DNA from: Bacteroidota bacterium
GTDB taxonomy: Bacteria > Bacteroidota > Bacteroidia > NS11-12g > UBA955
Assembly (NCBI GenBank): GCA_009918425.1
Contig: RGEC01000070.1
Span: forward strand, 1-10,098
DNA: 10,098 bases
Direction of reading: 5' to 3'
Under the pieces are notes generated by a model that had not been told where the DNA came from, made no database searches, and saw nothing but the letters and a program-made list of their open reading frames with translations. The position numbers and the translations under genes are program-made. Shown one piece after another: positions 7,618-10,098 of the stretch. Position 1 is the first letter of the stretch. Every line of letters starts with the position of its first letter.

Positions 7618-8286
7618 ATGCAGATCTCGGTACTTTTTGAAGACAACCATCTTATTGCCGTCAACAAGCCGGCCGGGCTTGCAGTACAGGGCGACATTAC
7701 CGGTGATACGCACTTACTGGATATGGTTTCTGATTATCTTGCCACTAAATACAACAAACCAGGGAAAGCCTTTGTGGGCCTTATTCACCGTCTTGACAGA
7801 CCTGTCAGCGGTGTGGTACTGCTGGCCCGCACATCCAAAGCCCTTGTACGCATGAATGAACAGTTCCGCAATAAATCAACCCAAAAAACATACCGAGCAC
7901 TGGTTAGCACCCTGCCACCCCAAAATACGGATACCCTTGTACATTACCTCGGCAAGGACAGCAAAACCCACAGAGCACTTACCTACTTAAAACCGAAAGC
8001 CGGCGCCAAGGAGGCCATCCTGCATTACGAACTGATAAAACACGCTCCCAACGGCTATCTGCTGAATATTCACCTGGAAACAGGTCGTTTTCATCAAATT
8101 CGCGCACAACTGGCCAAAACAGGCATGCCCATTCTGGGCGACGTGAAATACGGAGCCGGAACACCCCTGCCTGACCGAAGTATTGCCCTTCATGCCTTTT
8201 CTCTGGAATTTATCCATCCCGTTACTTCAGAAAAAATCATGATAACAGCACCCTATCCTAAACAGCCTTGGTGGAAAGGTTGCTAA
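7618..8286 (+). CDS. RluA-family pseudouridine synthase
   Basis: The 222-residue enzyme converts specific uridines in rRNA or tRNA to pseudouridine. Motif I is NKPAGLAVQ near residue 16. The catalytic motif is HRLDRPVSG with the nucleophile Asp60; the usual Thr before Ser-Gly is Val, a common variant. The C-terminal RNA-site motif is RFHQIRAQLAKTGMPILGDVKYG. There is no N-terminal S4 RNA-binding domain, so it resembles the short RluA/TruC-type members; the target base cannot be assigned from the sequence. The ATG at 7618 begins exactly at the conserved first strand and is preceded four bases earlier by a promoter box. The stop overlaps the convergent alkyltransferase-like gene by four bases. 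Confidence 0.94.
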   Translation: MQISVLFEDNHLIAVNKPAGLAVQGDITGDTHLLDMVSDYLATKYNKPGKAFVGLIHRLDRPVSGVVLLARTSKALVRMNEQFRNKSTQKTYRALVSTLPPQNTDTLVHYLGKDSKTHRALTYLKPKAGAKEAILHYELIKHAPNGYLLNIHLETGRFHQIRAQLAKTGMPILGDVKYGAGTPLPDRSIALHAFSLEFIHPVTSEKIMITAPYPKQPWWKGC

Positions 8287-8624
8287 AGATTTATCTCGCG
8301 GGACGGATCCCAGAACAACCTCTCAAATTCAGCTACAACATCGTTTTCAATCTGTACACCCTCCGACTCAAGCAGTTTCTGCATCACATCCCCACCACCA
8401 AAATGGGCTTTGCCTGTGAGCATGCCAAGCCTGTTCACAACCCTGTGCGCCGGCACAGGTACTTCCTGCCCATGGCTGTTGTTCATAGCCCATCCCACCA
8501 TTCGGCTGCTGCGGCCGGTGCCCAGATAACGGGCAATCGCCCCGTAGGATGTTACCCTGCCATATGGAATTAAGCGCACAACCGCATATACATCAGCAAA
8601 AAAATCATTTTTATCAGCTTTCAC
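8283..8624 (-). CDS. Alkyltransferase-like (ATL) MGMT-family protein
   Basis: This small protein (113 residues from the GTG at 8624) is the C-terminal DNA-binding domain of the O6-alkylguanine-DNA alkyltransferase family: YAVVRLIPYGRVTSYGAIARYLG (helix-turn-helix part), SSRMVGWAMNNS (recognition helix with the base-flipping Arg), then PAHRVVNRLGMLTG. The active-site Pro-Cys-His-Arg-Val is Pro-Ala-His-Arg-Val, Ala59 replacing the alkyl-accepting Cys, so it cannot be a suicide alkyltransferase. Known ATL proteins bind O6-alkylguanine and hand it to nucleotide excision repair; that role is inferred here. The frame extends to a TTG at 8648, but the extra eight residues are atypical and the TTG sits in a promoter-like sequence, so I chose the GTG, which gives the usual short N-terminus before DFFADVYAVV. 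Its 3' end overlaps the RluA-like gene. Confidence 0.9.
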   Translation of the reverse strand: MKADKNDFFADVYAVVRLIPYGRVTSYGAIARYLGTGRSSRMVGWAMNNSHGQEVPVPAHRVVNRLGMLTGKAHFGGGDVMQKLLESEGVQIENDVVAEFERLFWDPSREINL

Positions 8625-8645
8625 GGCAGTTATGTAGATTTGGAA

Positions 8646-8677
8646 CAAAATTTGTAAAATAATTGTTCAATTGCAAA
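8646..8677 (-). promoter_or_regulatory. Possible -33/-7 promoter for the ATL gene
   Basis: On the minus strand TTTG (8677-8674) is followed after 20 bases by AAATTTTG (8653-8646), one mismatch from TAnnTTTG. The spacing suits the Bacteroidota promoter. It would put transcription start shortly before the GTG at 8624. The box mismatch is at a conserved position, so confidence is modest. Confidence 0.35.
8661..8672. repeat. Short inverted repeat in the divergent ATL/thioredoxin spacer
   Basis: AATTG-TT-CAATT is a perfect 5-base inverted repeat with a two-base centre. It lies between the two divergent starts and inside the spacer of the possible ATL promoter, where an operator could sit. It is AT-rich and short, so chance is a real alternative. 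Confidence 0.25.
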
Positions 8678-8681
8678 CCCA

Positions 8682-10098
8682 ATGTCAATACTAAGAACAT
8701 TAACCCTTGTTTCCCTACTTGCAGGCAGCACCGCAGTTATGGCGCAAATCATACCCTATCAGCGAACTGCACCTGTAAAAATCAACCCAATAGGAGTTTA
8801 TCCAAAACTCACCAATGCCAAAAACTGGGATGGAAGGGAACCCGGCACCTACAGTTTGCGATTCAAAATCCGTGGACTGAAACCCGGTGATACTGCCTAC
8901 ATTGCCGATTATTATCTTGATAACAAATACTTGCGCGATACAGCGGTGGTAGACAAAAAAGGGCTCATCAACTTCACAGGCATTAAAAAGTTGCAGCGGG
9001 GTATGTACTTGTTTGTTATGCCTAAAAAAGCCGACTTCTTTGAATTTATTGTAGATGATGACCAGGATTTCACCATCAGTACCGACACACAGTACTGGAA
9101 ACGCGAATACTACAGAACTATGAAGGTGGAAGGTTCGGACCAGAACACTGCTTTCGCCGCATACCAAAATGGCCGCGTGGAACTTGGAACCGAAATTGCA
9201 AAACTGGAAGAGCTCATTAAAAACAGCAGTGATGAAACAGCCAAGAAAGACCTTGAAACTAAGCAAAAAGGCCTTTTCGAGAAAAAAGAAAATTACGACA
9301 AAGACTTTATAGCCGCCCATCCTGAACACTTGCTTTCACGCTTCCTCTATGCTATGTTGGATGTGGATGTTCCGGAAGAATTGCCGCTCAAATCCGATGG
9401 CACCAAAGACAGCTCATTCCCTTACCGCTACTACAAAACTCATTACTGGGATCATGTAGATCTTGGTGAGGATGGCCTGGTGCGCATGCCTGTCAATTTA
9501 ATAAAGCAAAAACTGAACTTTTATTTTGATAAACTGGTTAGCCCTGATCCGGATAGCTGTATTCAGGAATGCAATATGATTCTGGACAAAGTGAAAAACA
9601 CCATAGATATGGAGCACTTTGTGATTTATCATCTGACCTACAAGTTTGAAACCAGTAAAATCATGGGTCAGGATGCTGTTTTTGTCAACCTTGCAGTGAA
9701 TAATTACTGCAATGGCAAAGCCTGGTGGACTGACAGCGCAACGGTTGATAAAATGTGTGAAGCCGCCGTTCGCAAATCTTCCACCCTGGTGGGAAGAATT
9801 GCCCCACCGCTGGAACTTCTTACCCCTGATAGCACGTGGATTAATACAGCATCTATAACAGCCCCTTATACCCTTATGATTTTCTGGGATCCTACCTGCG
9901 GCCACTGTAAAGAAGTGATGCCAAAACTGGCCAAAGTATATGAAAAAAATAAGCAAAAAGGATGGAAGGTGATTGCCCTGGCCAGCAGCGACAAAAAATC
10001 GGAATGGATTCAGTATCTGGCCGAGCATCCTGAAGTAAAAGAATTTGTTCACCTGCGCCGAGGGATAGTCCGCTCCGAAGAAATGGCCCACAACATGC
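8682..10098 (+). CDS. Exported thioredoxin-fold (TlpA-like) protein, 3' end outside window
   Basis: An uninterrupted frame from the ATG at 8682 runs 472 codons to the window end with no stop, so the gene is partial. It starts with a signal peptide (cleavage likely after Val-Met-Ala, residue 21). Residues about 45-145 resemble a DUF4369-like beta domain (YSLRFKIRGLKPGDTAYIADYY, then a DTAVVDKKGLINFTG segment). A charged helical linker covers about 160-210, followed by a helical DUF5106-like middle part. From about residue 370 there is a thioredoxin domain: GRIAPPLELL, then MIFWDPTCGHCKEVMP with the redox pair Cys406/Cys409. Bacteroidota have many such envelope-anchored or periplasmic proteins, thought to act in thiol-disulfide exchange. 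There is no lipobox Cys, so it is probably soluble in the periplasm. The cis-Pro loop that completes the active site lies beyond the window. No TAnnTTTG box is seen upstream. Confidence 0.88.
   Translation, partial: MSILRTLTLVSLLAGSTAVMAQIIPYQRTAPVKINPIGVYPKLTNAKNWDGREPGTYSLRFKIRGLKPGDTAYIADYYLDNKYLRDTAVVDKKGLINFTGIKKLQRGMYLFVMPKKADFFEFIVDDDQDFTISTDTQYWKREYYRTMKVEGSDQNTAFAAYQNGRVELGTEIAKLEELIKNSSDETAKKDLETKQKGLFEKKENYDKDFIAAHPEHLLSRFLYAMLDVDVPEELPLKSDGTKDSSFPYRYYKTHYWDHVDLGEDGLVRMPVNLIKQKLNFYFDKLVSPDPDSCIQECNMILDKVKNTIDMEHFVIYHLTYKFETSKIMGQDAVFVNLAVNNYCNGKAWWTDSATVDKMCEAAVRKSSTLVGRIAPPLELLTPDSTWINTASITAPYTLMIFWDPTCGHCKEVMPKLAKVYEKNKQKGWKVIALASSDKKSEWIQYLAEHPEVKEFVHLRRGIVRSEEMAHNM

Noticed and set aside
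8715..9329. 204-codon minus-strand frame, and a similar one at 9498-10091
   Set aside because: Both are shadows of the thioredoxin-fold gene on the plus strand, which has a signal peptide and CGHC motif in a continuous frame.
1..10098. CRISPR array, toxin-antitoxin pair, phage, retron or other defence system
   Set aside because: No regularly spaced repeats, no reverse transcriptase, nuclease or integrase motifs, and no unexplained gene cluster. All genes but the barrel protein belong to known families.
1..10098. tRNA or other structured RNA genes
   Set aside because: All non-coding gaps are under 100 bases and none contains a T-loop motif or a convincing multi-stem structure.

Overview
The window looks like an ordinary chromosomal segment of a member of the Bacteroidota, probably a free-living lineage near Chitinophagia, Saprospiria or Sphingobacteriia. 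Three things point there: family content (a DUF4403-type lipoprotein, a lipoprotein with an OmpA-like domain ending in NRRTEI, and a secreted DUF4369-like plus thioredoxin protein with CGHC); exact copies of the Bacteroidota -7 promoter element TAnnTTTG just upstream of several genes; and no convincing Shine-Dalgarno sequences. The exact taxon is inference.

Layout. Positions 51-5372 carry five plus-strand genes: a BASS-family sodium/organic anion symporter, the DUF4403-like lipoprotein, a short OmpA-domain lipoprotein, rlmH (23S rRNA pseudouridine-1915 methyltransferase) and argS (arginyl-tRNA synthetase). The last three are tightly packed. Positions 5377-7520 hold a minus-strand pair, a MATE exporter followed by an uncharacterised outer-membrane barrel protein that overlaps it by 10 bases. 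Positions 7618-8286 encode a plus-strand RluA-family pseudouridine synthase, sharing an upstream region with the MATE gene. Positions 8283-8624 (minus) encode an alkyltransferase-like protein whose 3' end overlaps the synthase gene by 4 bases. From 8682 to the window end runs the open 5' part of an exported thioredoxin-fold protein.

How the genes fit together. Two themes recur: RNA and translation maintenance (rlmH, argS, RluA-like synthase) and cell-envelope function (two lipoproteins, barrel protein, thioredoxin-fold protein, two transporters). There is no RNA gene, insertion sequence, phage gene, CRISPR array or defence system. No stretch above 100 bases is without a gene.

I did not find an undescribed multi-gene system. 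The observations most worth a second look are the apparent internal loss of the first strand and helix of the OmpA-like domain, and the repeated placement of the TAnnTTTG box 4-6 bases before the start codon, which predicts leaderless or nearly leaderless transcripts and makes longest-ORF start calls wrong at two genes and probably a third.
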